Below, one piece after another: positions 1-5,062 of a DNA stretch of 6,447 nt. Both the position numbers and the translations under genes were made by a program. The DNA lies in the NCBI GenBank assembly GCA_045533895.1, contig JAZSIT010000007.1:1-6447 (forward strand), given 5' to 3'. The stretch comes from SFLA01 sp045533895. GTDB lineage: Bacteria > Bacillota > Clostridia > Oscillospirales > CAG-382. Under the pieces are notes generated by a model, which saw only the letters and a program-made list of their open reading frames with translations, did not search any database and was not told the origin of the DNA. Numbering within the stretch: the stretch's first letter is position 1; each line of letters opens with the position of its first letter.

Positions 1-98
1 TTCACATACTTTTCTTTGTACATTTCTTCTTCGTTGTTGTTCGATTTTCAATGTCCGTTCTTGCTCCCCGCTCAGTCTCCCTCGCGGACAGCTTTGCT
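1..98 (-). other. Transcribed leader, possibly of an rRNA operon lying off the left edge
   Basis: Read on the minus strand, this stretch begins just after a near-consensus promoter and has no convincing open frame. An inverted repeat, TGTCCG (52-57) and CGGACA (85-90), would close a stem over a 27-base loop. Just after it on the minus strand comes ACATTGAAAATCGAACAAC, which resembles the TTGAAAA-type antitermination and processing sequences found in Firmicute rRNA leaders and spacers. The gene served is outside the window, so rRNA is an inference. A tRNA cluster or a highly expressed protein gene is also possible. Confidence 0.45.
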
Positions 99-127
99 AT
101 TCTACCACATACTTCTCCCTTTGTCAA
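99..127 (-). promoter_or_regulatory. Strong sigma-A type promoter, minus strand
   Basis: On the minus strand there is a perfect -35 box TTGACA (plus 122-127), a spacer of exactly 17 bases, and a -10 box TAGAAT (plus 99-104) that matches the consensus at five of six positions. The predicted start is near position 92. Long A-tracts lie directly upstream (plus 131-170) and look like an UP element. This combination is typical of rRNA and other very highly expressed promoters. It fires leftwards, away from the DUF421 gene. Confidence 0.8.
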
Positions 128-130
128 CAC

Positions 131-170
131 CTTTTTTCAAATTTTTTTATATTTTTTTTAATTTTTTTTG
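131..170. promoter_or_regulatory. A/T homopolymer tracts between divergent promoters
   Basis: Almost pure T on the plus strand, with runs of 6 to 8 T broken by single bases. On the minus strand these are phased A-tracts just upstream of the -35 box at 122-127, the position where an UP element would contact the RNA polymerase alpha subunit. The same tract lies upstream of the DUF421 gene, so it may influence both directions. The UP-element role is inferred from composition and position only. Confidence 0.5.
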
Positions 171-174
171 AAGG

Positions 175-180
175 TATAAA
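175..180 (+). promoter_or_regulatory. Possible -10 box for the DUF421-DUF4363 operon
   Basis: TATAAA at 175-180 matches the -10 consensus at five of six positions and lies about 40 bases before the start codon at 219. At the expected -35 distance there is only a T-tract with no recognisable TTGACA, so the call is weak. Confidence 0.3.
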
Positions 181-218
181 AATACCGATTTAATCCACAA
201 TATATGGTGGTGATGTAT

Positions 219-671
219 ATGTTGACAATACTATTTCGCACAATTTTGTTATATGCGATTTTACTTTTTTCGGTGCGGCTGATGGGAAAAAGACAAATCG
301 GTCAATTACAGGCAGGAGAATTTGTTGCGGCACTTCTCATAAGCGAGCTTGCCGCCATTCCTATGACCGACCCCGACATCCCCCTCGCCTACGGAGTGAT
401 GCCCTTGATGATTGTTGCCAGCGCAGAAGTAATAACCGCGTTCCTTTCACGCAGGAACAAAAATATTCGCCGCGTGCTGGACGGCAAGCCCATTGTACTG
501 GTGGAAAACGGGAAGTTTATACGAAAGAATATGGAGAGCGCGCGGGTGGCGGAGGAAGAAGTCTTGGCGCAGGCAAGGCTAAACGGATTTGAAAACATGG
601 ACAAGGTTAAAACGGTGACCTTGGAGCAAAGCGGCGATATGAGCGTTATACCCTGGGAGGAAAAGGAATGA
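219..671 (+). CDS. Short DUF421 (YetF-like) membrane protein
   Basis: A 150-residue membrane protein of the DUF421/YetF family. The N-terminal half shows the family pattern: a first membrane helix (about 2-21), then LMGKRQIGQLQAGEFV (21-36), ISELAAIPM (41-49) and DPDIPL (51-56), with a further hydrophobic segment at about 57-76. The soluble part has GKPIVLVENGK (89-99), the helical LAQARLNGF (116-124) and LEQSGDMSVIP (135-145), which usually leads into the rest of the C-terminal domain. Here the protein stops five residues later, whereas many family members exceed 200 residues, so it is a short form. I chose ATG 219 because GGTGGTGAT (206-214) sits at ribosome-binding distance and the family begins with this sequence. 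ATG 204 would put that site inside the gene. The stop overlaps the next start (ATGA). The biochemical role is not established; some Bacillus relatives are linked to the spore membrane. Confidence 0.85.
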   Translation: MLTILFRTILLYAILLFSVRLMGKRQIGQLQAGEFVAALLISELAAIPMTDPDIPLAYGVMPLMIVASAEVITAFLSRRNKNIRRVLDGKPIVLVENGKFIRKNMESARVAEEEVLAQARLNGFENMDKVKTVTLEQSGDMSVIPWEEKE

Positions 672-982
672 AGAATGTTATATTTGCATTTTGCGCTATC
701 GGCGTGCTGATGATATGCACCGCCGTATCCGCAATTGCCATTGACAGATTTATTGATAACACCGCCGCGCTGATACAAGCGGGGGAATACCAAGCCGCCC
801 TTGACAACTTTAAGGCAAAAAAGGAATATATTGCACTTACGGTAAACGGCGACGTGTTGCGCGCACTTCACGAGGGATTGGCTGCTCTCGCCGCAGGAGA
901 CGAGGGCGCCAAGGAGATGGCGTTATCTGCCTGCGAGGAAATCGCCGCCCGGGAAAAATTTAATTGGGGCGCCTTGTTCTGA
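668..982 (+). CDS. DUF4363-like small membrane-anchored protein
   Basis: A 104-residue protein with one N-terminal membrane helix (about 4-25) that is probably an uncleaved anchor, followed by a mostly helical, charged domain. Its start overlaps the DUF421 stop by 4 bases (ATGA), and GGGAGG at 655-660 lies 7 bases upstream, so the two are almost certainly translationally coupled. Size, topology and position fit DUF4363, a family often found directly after DUF421 genes in Clostridia. That assignment comes from pattern memory, not a search. The 28-55 region (DRFIDNTAALIQAGEYQAALDNF..) resembles a short helical hairpin, which is common in this family. Function is unknown; the coupling suggests it works with, or stabilises, the DUF421 protein. 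Confidence 0.75.
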   Translation: MKNVIFAFCAIGVLMICTAVSAIAIDRFIDNTAALIQAGEYQAALDNFKAKKEYIALTVNGDVLRALHEGLAALAAGDEGAKEMALSACEEIAAREKFNWGALF

Positions 983-994
983 AAAGAAAGTTTA

Positions 995-1023
995 TTGACA
1001 AACGCGCCCCGCTGTATTATATT
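995..1023 (+). promoter_or_regulatory. Promoter of rpe
   Basis: TTGACA at 995-1000, a 17-base spacer, and TATATT at 1018-1023 (five of six consensus bases) inside an alternating AT stretch. The predicted start is near 1030, giving an rpe leader of about 125 bases. The box lies only 12 bases after the DUF4363 stop, and no terminator is visible between them, so some read-through from upstream is possible. Confidence 0.75.
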
Positions 1024-1115
1024 ATATATAGGAAGCGCGGCGGACGGGACACAAACGGTCGGCTCCTTTGTTTTACACTCTCTTTCCCGTGCGCCGACAC
1101 TTTATTATATTATAT
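1015..1115 (+). repeat. 13-base direct repeat flanking the rpe leader hairpin
   Basis: TATTATATTATAT occurs exactly at 1015-1027 and again at 1103-1115, 88 bases apart. The first copy contains the rpe -10 region. The second lies just before the ribosome binding site. The leader hairpin at 1038-1096 lies between them. The repeat is of low complexity, so chance or slippage could explain it. Confidence 0.6.
1038..1096 (+). promoter_or_regulatory. Structured 5' leader of rpe (nested hairpin)
   Basis: CGGCGGACGGGA (1038-1049) pairs with TCCCGTGCGCCG (1085-1096) over 12 positions with a single G-G mismatch. Inside the loop, ACAAA (1051-1055) and TTTGT (1067-1071) form a second small stem, extended by GG/CC with one bulged base. 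The structure lies wholly in the predicted 5' untranslated region and ends about 40 bases before the ribosome binding site. No T-run follows the outer stem, so it is not an intrinsic terminator. It matches no riboswitch I recognise. Confidence 0.5.
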
Positions 1116-1154
1116 GATATGTTTCGTCCTGCAAAAAGGAGAAAGGAAACGGGT

Positions 1155-1811
1155 ATGGAAAAAGTATATATCGCGCCTTCCGCGCTGTCGGCGGATTTCG
1201 GCAATGCGGCAAAGCAATTTAATATATTGGAAGAAAACGGGGTTAAGTATCTGCATCTGGACGTTATGGACGGTATCTTCGTGCCCAACATTTCCTTCGG
1301 CCAGGTTGTGATAAAGGCGCTCCGCCCTCACAGCAAGATGATTTTTGATACGCATTTGATGATAACCAAGCCCGAAAGGTATATTGACGATTTTGTTAAC
1401 GCGGGCTCGGACTACATAACTATCCACTACGAGGCTACCGAGGACCCTGCCGCAGTTTTGGATATGATACGGGCAAAGGGAGTTAAGGCAGGCGTATCCG
1501 TAAAGCCCGGCACCCCTGCAGAGGTACTGATTCCCCTTATTCCCCACGCGGATATGTTTTTAGTCATGACAGTTGAACCGGGCTTTGGCGGACAAAAGTT
1601 TATGGCGGATATGATGCCCAAATTAGAACTGCTCCGCAAGGCTATTGACCAAAGCGGAAAGGATATACTGCTTTCTGTTGACGGCGGTATCGACCCTGTG
1701 ACCGCTCCCGTCGCTGTTAAAGCAGGCGCAAGACTTCTGGTTGCAGGCAGTGCCGTGTTCAAGGGCGATATTGCGCAAAACCTTAAAAATATAGAAAACG
1801 CTGTTGTATAA
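1155..1811 (+). CDS. rpe: Ribulose-phosphate 3-epimerase
   Basis: A cytoplasmic (beta/alpha)8-barrel enzyme that interconverts D-ribulose 5-phosphate and D-xylulose 5-phosphate in the non-oxidative pentose phosphate pathway. It has 218 residues, normal for the family. Visible signatures: PSALSADF (8-15) with the substrate-contacting Ser9; HLDVMDGIFVPN (34-45) with metal ligands His34 and Asp36; DTHLMI (65-70) with His67; VEPGFGGQKF (140-149), the phosphate-side loop; LSVDGGI (173-179) with catalytic Asp176; and AGSAVF (197-202). All expected metal and acid-base residues are present. I chose ATG 1155 because AAAGGA (1142-1147) lies 7 bases upstream and the protein then begins exactly as family members do. 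An earlier in-frame ATG at 1068 lies in the leader and has no ribosome binding site. The gene stands alone, with its own promoter and terminator, and is not next to the rsgA or kinase genes often found beside rpe in Firmicutes. Confidence 0.97.
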   Translation: MEKVYIAPSALSADFGNAAKQFNILEENGVKYLHLDVMDGIFVPNISFGQVVIKALRPHSKMIFDTHLMITKPERYIDDFVNAGSDYITIHYEATEDPAAVLDMIRAKGVKAGVSVKPGTPAEVLIPLIPHADMFLVMTVEPGFGGQKFMADMMPKLELLRKAIDQSGKDILLSVDGGIDPVTAPVAVKAGARLLVAGSAVFKGDIAQNLKNIENAVV

Positions 1812-1832
1812 TATAAGGAAAGAAAAAGCAAT

Positions 1833-1866
1833 CTCCCCGAGAAAAGCTTCTTGGGGAGTGTTTTTT
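1833..1866 (+). terminator. Intrinsic terminator of rpe
   Basis: CTCCCCGAGAA (1833-1843) pairs with TTCTTGGGGAG (1848-1858), an 11-base stem with one G-T wobble and a four-base loop. It is followed by TGTTTTTT (1859-1866). It starts 21 bases after the rpe stop codon and separates rpe from the next gene. Confidence 0.92.
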
Positions 1867-1886
1867 ATGCAAGGCTGTTGTTTTTA

Positions 1887-1918
1887 TTGACAGGAAAACG
1901 GTTTTATGGTAGTATAAT
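1887..1918 (+). promoter_or_regulatory. Promoter of the solute-binding protein gene
   Basis: TTGACA at 1887-1892 and TATAAT at 1913-1918 are both perfect boxes, but the spacer is 20 bases, longer than the usual 17. TAGTAT at 1910-1915 would give a 17-base spacer but a poorer -10 box. The ten bases TTTATTGACA at 1883-1892 are identical to those of the rpe promoter (991-1000). The leader would be only about 25 bases, and no operator palindrome is evident. Confidence 0.65.
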
Positions 1919-1947
1919 TATACAAAAACAAAAAAAGGAGAACTGAT

Positions 1948-3438
1948 ATGAAGAGACTGTTGGCTATCCTGATGGTTGCCCTTATGCTTTGCGGCGTTTT
2001 GGCGGCGTGCAACACCACCGAGCCGGAAGTGAGCAAAACAGACGACACAAGCAAAGAGCCCGAAAACGTTATATACGGCGAAGACCTTGAGATAAGAAAC
2101 CTGAACGGCAGAGTAATACGAGTGCTGTGTCAGGACTATAACGCACAGGGAAGCGGAAGTATTATGGGCTTCGGCGGCGAGATTATTCAGAGAGAAGAAT
2201 ATTCCGAGGACACTGCGTCTGCAGTAGACGTTGCGAAAGCAGAAGTAAGAAGACTTATTGAAGAAAGATATAACTGCACTATTACCGGTAAGATCGCACC
2301 CGGCTCCCAGACCAGTGTTATCACTTCCCAGATAGCATCCGGTCTTACGGGTGAGGGCGCTTATGATATCTTGTTTGAAAACGTAAACGCCACCGCGTCC
2401 CAGTGGCTGGACGGAGTATATCTTAACCTCAACGATATTGAAACCATTGACCTTACCAATCCTTGGTGGGACCAGATGGCAGTTAACGACCTGTCTCTGG
2501 ACGGCAAGCTGTTTGTTGCTATGGGCGATATTAACACACAGGATAACGACGGCACTTGGATAATATTCTTTAACAAGCGTCTGGCGGCAGAAAAGATGCC
2601 GGAAGTTAATTTCTACGAAATGGTAGATGAAGACGAGTGGAACTTTGATAACTTTGTTTCTATATGCAAAGGCTTTACATACGACAGCAACGGCGACGGC
2701 TCCCTTGATGAATTTGACACATGGGCGCTGGGCACCGAGCTTTACAACGTATACGTTCACGCGCTGGCAGGCGGTCAGCGTATCGCCGCAAAGGATAACG
2801 ACGATATGCCTTACCTCACCTTCCAGACCGAAGGTATGTACGATGCACTTGGCGCGATATCCGATTTCTACAGCGATACCGAAACTGTTATGATCGCCAA
2901 CGACGGCAGATTTAACAACCGCGGCTATGGCAACGTTTGGGAAGAAACCATTATTAAGGCCTTTACCGACGGCAGAGAGCTGTTCTATATGGGCGGTCTT
3001 ATGAACCTGACCGGATTCCGTTCTATGGAAGACGATTTCGGTATGCTTCCTATCCCCAAGATGAACGCGGATCAGGATAGATATTATCACTCCGTATCTC
3101 CTTCCAAGACCTCTGCGCTGTCTATTCCCAGCAACGTGCTGGATCCCGAGGATCTGGGTCTGGTTATCGAAGCGCTGGCGGCAATGAGCAAGAATAAGGT
3201 TACACCCGAATACTATGACCGTACCCTTAAGCTGCAGGCTTCCCGCGATGATGAATCCGGCAGAATGCTTGATATAATCTTCGATTCCCGCGTATTTGAC
3301 CTTGCAAACATCTACGGTTGGGGCAACGTAACAAGCGCCTTCTATTATACCGATTCCAACTTCGTTTCCAGATTTGAATCTGTTGCAAACAGAGCACAGG
3401 CAGATATGGAAAACACAGTTGAAGGCTTAATGGAATAA
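1948..3438 (+). CDS. Extracellular solute-binding lipoprotein (ABC transporter type)
   Basis: A 496-residue secreted lipoprotein that should sit on the outer face of the membrane and capture a solute, probably a sugar or oligosaccharide, for an ABC importer. Residues 1-20 form a lipoprotein signal peptide, with lipobox LAAC at 18-21 and Cys21 as the lipidated residue. An Asp/Glu/Thr-rich linker follows to about residue 40. The body has family-1 solute-binding features: SQIASGLTGEGAYDILF (127-143), DLSLDGKLFVAMGDI (181-195), WIIFFNKRLAAE (204-215) and DFGMLPIPK (363-371). DSNGDGSLDEFD (246-257) is a canonical 12-residue calcium-binding loop (D1, N3, D5, D9, D12), seen in related binding proteins. 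ATG 1948 follows AAGGAG (1935-1940) by 7 bases. A promoter lies directly upstream and a terminator downstream, so it is monocistronic. No permease or ATPase gene is adjacent, so the substrate cannot be inferred from context. The family call is firm; the substrate is unknown. Confidence 0.9.
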   Translation: MKRLLAILMVALMLCGVLAACNTTEPEVSKTDDTSKEPENVIYGEDLEIRNLNGRVIRVLCQDYNAQGSGSIMGFGGEIIQREEYSEDTASAVDVAKAEVRRLIEERYNCTITGKIAPGSQTSVITSQIASGLTGEGAYDILFENVNATASQWLDGVYLNLNDIETIDLTNPWWDQMAVNDLSLDGKLFVAMGDINTQDNDGTWIIFFNKRLAAEKMPEVNFYEMVDEDEWNFDNFVSICKGFTYDSNGDGSLDEFDTWALGTELYNVYVHALAGGQRIAAKDNDDMPYLTFQTEGMYDALGAISDFYSDTETVMIANDGRFNNRGYGNVWEETIIKAFTDGRELFYMGGLMNLTGFRSMEDDFGMLPIPKMNADQDRYYHSVSPSKTSALSIPSNVLDPEDLGLVIEALAAMSKNKVTPEYYDRTLKLQASRDDESGRMLDIIFDSRVFDLANIYGWGNVTSAFYYTDSNFVSRFESVANRAQADMENTVEGLME

Positions 3439-3453
3439 AAAAAGAGCACCCCG

Positions 3454-3492
3454 AAAAAAAACATACCCCTAAAATCCTTCGGATTTTTGGGG
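3454..3492 (-). terminator. Terminator-like hairpin, minus strand, copy 1
   Basis: CCCCTAAAATCC (3466-3477) pairs with GGATTTTTGGGG (3481-3492), 12 positions with one T-T mismatch and a three-base loop. Read on the minus strand, the stem is followed by TATG and then eight T (3461 down to 3454), the layout of an intrinsic terminator with a short gap before the T-run. On the plus strand no T-run follows. It would stop transcription arriving from the MATE-M48 operon. Confidence 0.55.
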
Positions 3493-3498
3493 ACCCCG

Positions 3499-3537
3499 AA
3501 AAAAAACATACCCCTAAAATCCTTCGGATTTTTGGGG
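3499..3537 (-). terminator. Terminator-like hairpin, minus strand, copy 2
   Basis: Exact duplicate of the preceding hairpin: stem arms 3511-3522 and 3526-3537, followed on the minus strand by TATG and eight T (3506 down to 3499). Minus-strand transcription would meet this copy first. Confidence 0.55.
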
Positions 3538-3565
3538 ACCCCGAAAAAAACATACCATAAATATT

Positions 3566-3599
3566 AAAAGGCAGGAAATTTTCCTGCCTTTTTGTTTTT
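3566..3599 (+). terminator. Intrinsic terminator of the solute-binding gene, possibly bidirectional
   Basis: AAAAGGCAGGAA (3566-3577) pairs perfectly with TTCCTGCCTTTT (3581-3592) around a three-base loop and is followed by a T-rich tail to 3599. On the minus strand the stem ends in TTTT, then AATATTTA, so weaker termination from the right is also possible. It lies 127 bases after the stop codon because the tandem repeat sits in between. Confidence 0.9.
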
Positions 3600-3622
3600 G
3601 TAGGTGAACAGACATTAGTGTA

Positions 3623-3670
3623 GTGCAAACATTTTACGGACCGTCGGGGACGCCGGTCCCTACGTTATCG
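3623..3670 (+). repeat. Intergenic hairpin module A
   Basis: Begins GTGCAAACATTTTACGG (3623-3639) and ends CCCTACGTTATC (3658-3669). Between them, GGACCG (3638-3643) can pair with CGGTCC (3654-3659), or alternatively GGGAC (3647-3651) with GTCCC (3656-3660). The same two end sequences bound module C. The core (CGTCGGGGACGCCGG) looks like widespread GC-rich intergenic repeats of gut Clostridia; that is recall, not a search. It has no coding content. Confidence 0.6.
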
Positions 3671-3690
3671 ATACCTTTTGGCTACACTGC

Positions 3691-3714
3691 AGGGGAGGGG
3701 TCTTCCCCTCCCGT
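3691..3714 (-). repeat. Intergenic hairpin module B, shortened inverted copy of the module C core
   Basis: GGGAGGGG (3693-3700) pairs perfectly with CCCCTCCC (3705-3712) around a TCTT loop. Read on the plus strand it matches the reverse complement of 3759-3794 along its whole length, except that 12 bases forming the inner stem of module C are absent. It is therefore an inverted, deleted relative of module C. Confidence 0.7.
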
Positions 3715-3745
3715 TTTAATTGCATTTTTACAGACGTGTGTTTTC

Positions 3746-3803
3746 GTGCAAACAAATTACGGGAGGGGAACGCAAAGCGTTAGACCCCTCCCCTACATTA
3801 TCA
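3746..3803 (+). repeat. Intergenic hairpin module C
   Basis: Begins GTGCAAACAAATTACGG (3746-3762; two differences from the start of module A over 17 bases) and ends CCCTACATTATC (3791-3802; one difference from the end of module A over 12). The core is a two-part hairpin: GGGAGGGG (3761-3768) with CCCCTCCC (3785-3792), and within it AACGC (3769-3773) with GCGTT (3777-3781) around AAA, leaving a three-base bulge. It ends 12 bases past the M48 stop on the minus strand and might also act as a weak terminator there, though its T-run is poor. Confidence 0.7.
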
Positions 3804-3814
3804 AAATATTGTGG

Positions 3815-5032
3815 TTATTTCTGTGCGGAATGGATATGGTCTATTCTGTCGCTGAGGGGAGGATGGCTATACTCCAACACCACGTTTATTTTTGACGGTG
3901 CGAGGTGGGCGAAGTTTTCCTTTGCCAGCTTTTTGAGTGCGGTGACCATAGCGTCGCCGTAGCCTTCTTTAACCGCTTGCTTATCTGCGCGGTATTCGGC
4001 TTTGCGGCTGTATGCGTTCATTATCATACCCGTTATGGGCTGAATGAGTCCCAGACCGATGCCTGCAAGAACGTAACCGAAGCCGTAATTTACGCCCCCG
4101 AAGCCAAAAGCAGTATGCAGTGCAGGCTCTCTTACCGCAAGCCAGACCACTAACGACATTATTAAAAGATTACCTATGTTAAGCATCTGCCGCTTGAGCA
4201 CATCCTTGTGAAGACCGTGGCCCAATTCGTGGGCAAAAACGGCACAAATCTCGTCCGGTGTCATGGCGTTTATAAGGTTATCGAAAAGCACTATGGTCTT
4301 CATTTTGCCGTAGCCTGTGAAATATGCGTTGAGCTTTGTGGTACGGCGGGATGCGTCCATAACCTCAATAGCCTTTACCTTGTAGCCGTGCTTTGTGAGA
4401 AGCTCCATAAGACGGTCTTTTAATTCTCCGTCCTCAAGAGGGGTGAACTTGTTTCCGATACGGCTGAACACGGGATACAAAAAGGAAGTAACCAGCATTA
4501 TTACAAAAAGAAGGACGGTAAAGAGAAGTATCATCCAATCCCCCATACGGCTGTGTATGATGTAAAGCAGATATACCAAACAGAAGGAAAGCACAAACTC
4601 AAAAATAACCCCGCGGATACGGTCGAAGATATATGTCTTCATGGTAGAGCGGTTAAAGCCGTATTTTTCCTCGATAACCATTGTCTTTATATAACTGCGG
4701 ACGATTCCGAACACCGTTCCCACCGCAGTTTCCACAATAACGACCGAAAGAAACTGCATAATAGCGCCGGACGGAAAGAGCAAAGCAAAGGCGGAATATG
4801 CGTCCGTGCCCAAAAGTACAAGGGTGCAAATGCAGGTGAGAACCGAAAAAACTATATCTGTTACAGAATTTACCGCGCTGTAACGCTTCCATTTTGCATA
4901 AGTCTCGGCGTCAAACACGTCAGACACGCTTTGGGGAGTGGGGTTGTTGGCAGAGCGGTGCTGAAGGATATTAAGGACAACGCCGTATATACCGCCTACT
5001 GCCGCCAAAATAATTACTGTAAGTTTTATCAC
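3815..5032 (-). CDS. Ste24-type M48 family membrane zinc metallopeptidase
   Basis: A 405-residue integral membrane protease resembling CAAX prenyl protease 1 (Ste24), which cleaves peptides at a membrane-embedded zinc site. The zinc motif HELGH is at 268-272 (His268, Glu269 catalytic, His272), and the third ligand is Glu346 in SRKAEYRADKQA (342-353). Other family marks: EEKYGFNRST (121-130), NAYFTGYGKMKTIVLFDNL (235-253) and a C-terminal SHPPLSDRI (389-397). About seven hydrophobic segments are visible (near 4-21, 56-76, 84-112, 140-160, 166-187, 284-300, 316-338), as expected. The start is GTG, fixed by GGGAGGA (5039-5045) 6 bases upstream. It lies 30 bases after the MATE gene and is probably co-transcribed with it. 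Bacteria generally lack protein prenylation, so the substrate is likely an unfolded or small membrane peptide, with quality control as one option; that is inference. All catalytic residues are intact. Confidence 0.93.
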   Translation of the reverse strand: MIKLTVIILAAVGGIYGVVLNILQHRSANNPTPQSVSDVFDAETYAKWKRYSAVNSVTDIVFSVLTCICTLVLLGTDAYSAFALLFPSGAIMQFLSVVIVETAVGTVFGIVRSYIKTMVIEEKYGFNRSTMKTYIFDRIRGVIFEFVLSFCLVYLLYIIHSRMGDWMILLFTVLLFVIMLVTSFLYPVFSRIGNKFTPLEDGELKDRLMELLTKHGYKVKAIEVMDASRRTTKLNAYFTGYGKMKTIVLFDNLINAMTPDEICAVFAHELGHGLHKDVLKRQMLNIGNLLIMSLVVWLAVREPALHTAFGFGGVNYGFGYVLAGIGLGLIQPITGMIMNAYSRKAEYRADKQAVKEGYGDAMVTALKKLAKENFAHLAPSKINVVLEYSHPPLSDRIDHIHSAQK

Positions 5033-5038
5033 GTTTTA

Positions 5039-5045
5039 TCCTCCC
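5039..5045 (-). promoter_or_regulatory. Ribosome binding site fixing a GTG start for the M48 gene
   Basis: Minus-strand GGGAGGA, 6 bases before GTG (5030-5032). It lies in the 30-base gap between the MATE stop and the M48 start. No promoter-like boxes or terminator fit in the gap, which supports co-transcription. Confidence 0.9.
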
Positions 5046-5062
5046 GTGAGAAAAAAGAGTTT

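Larger units (their letters stand above)
3448..3556. repeat. Tandem 45-base hairpin repeat, two full copies and one partial
   Basis: Units at 3448-3492 and 3493-3537 are identical over 45 bases. A third partial unit at 3538-3556 keeps only the ACCCCG, A-tract and CATACC part, with seven instead of eight A. Each full unit is ACCCCG, eight A, CATA, then a 12-position inverted repeat around a TTC loop. The array begins 9 bases after the solute-binding stop codon and ends 9 bases before the plus-strand terminator. There are no unique spacers, so this is not a CRISPR array. Confidence 0.95.

Noticed and set aside
204..218. Upstream start of the DUF421 gene at ATG 204
   Set aside because: The five extra codons consist mainly of the GGTGGTGAT ribosome-binding sequence that serves ATG 219, where the family's usual N-terminus begins.
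1068..1154. N-terminal extension of rpe from ATG 1068
   Set aside because: It would lie within the structured leader, adds 29 residues not seen in the family, and lacks a ribosome binding site, whereas ATG 1155 has one at ideal spacing.
964..1311. Plus-strand open frame bridging the DUF4363 end and the rpe start
   Set aside because: It overlaps rpe in another frame, runs through the rpe promoter and leader hairpin, and has no ribosome binding site.
1918..3090. A 390-codon open frame on the minus strand, opposite the solute-binding gene
   Set aside because: It lies wholly antisense to a well-supported lipoprotein gene, its composition (many Val, His, Cys, Tyr) matches no family I know, and no ribosome binding site supports it. 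Its openness is a by-product of the sense-strand codon use.
3448..3556. CRISPR-like array
   Set aside because: Units are directly abutting with no unique spacers, only two and a half copies exist, and no cas gene is present.
3227..3628. A minus-strand open frame encoding a repeated FFSGSPKIRRILGVC-like peptide
   Set aside because: The peptide repeat only reflects the 45-base tandem DNA repeat, which is a multiple of three. The frame runs antisense into the solute-binding gene and through two terminators.
3623..3962. Short plus-strand open frames across the hairpin modules and the M48 3' end
   Set aside because: They cross GC-rich palindromes and overlap the M48 coding strand; no ribosome binding site or recognisable protein.
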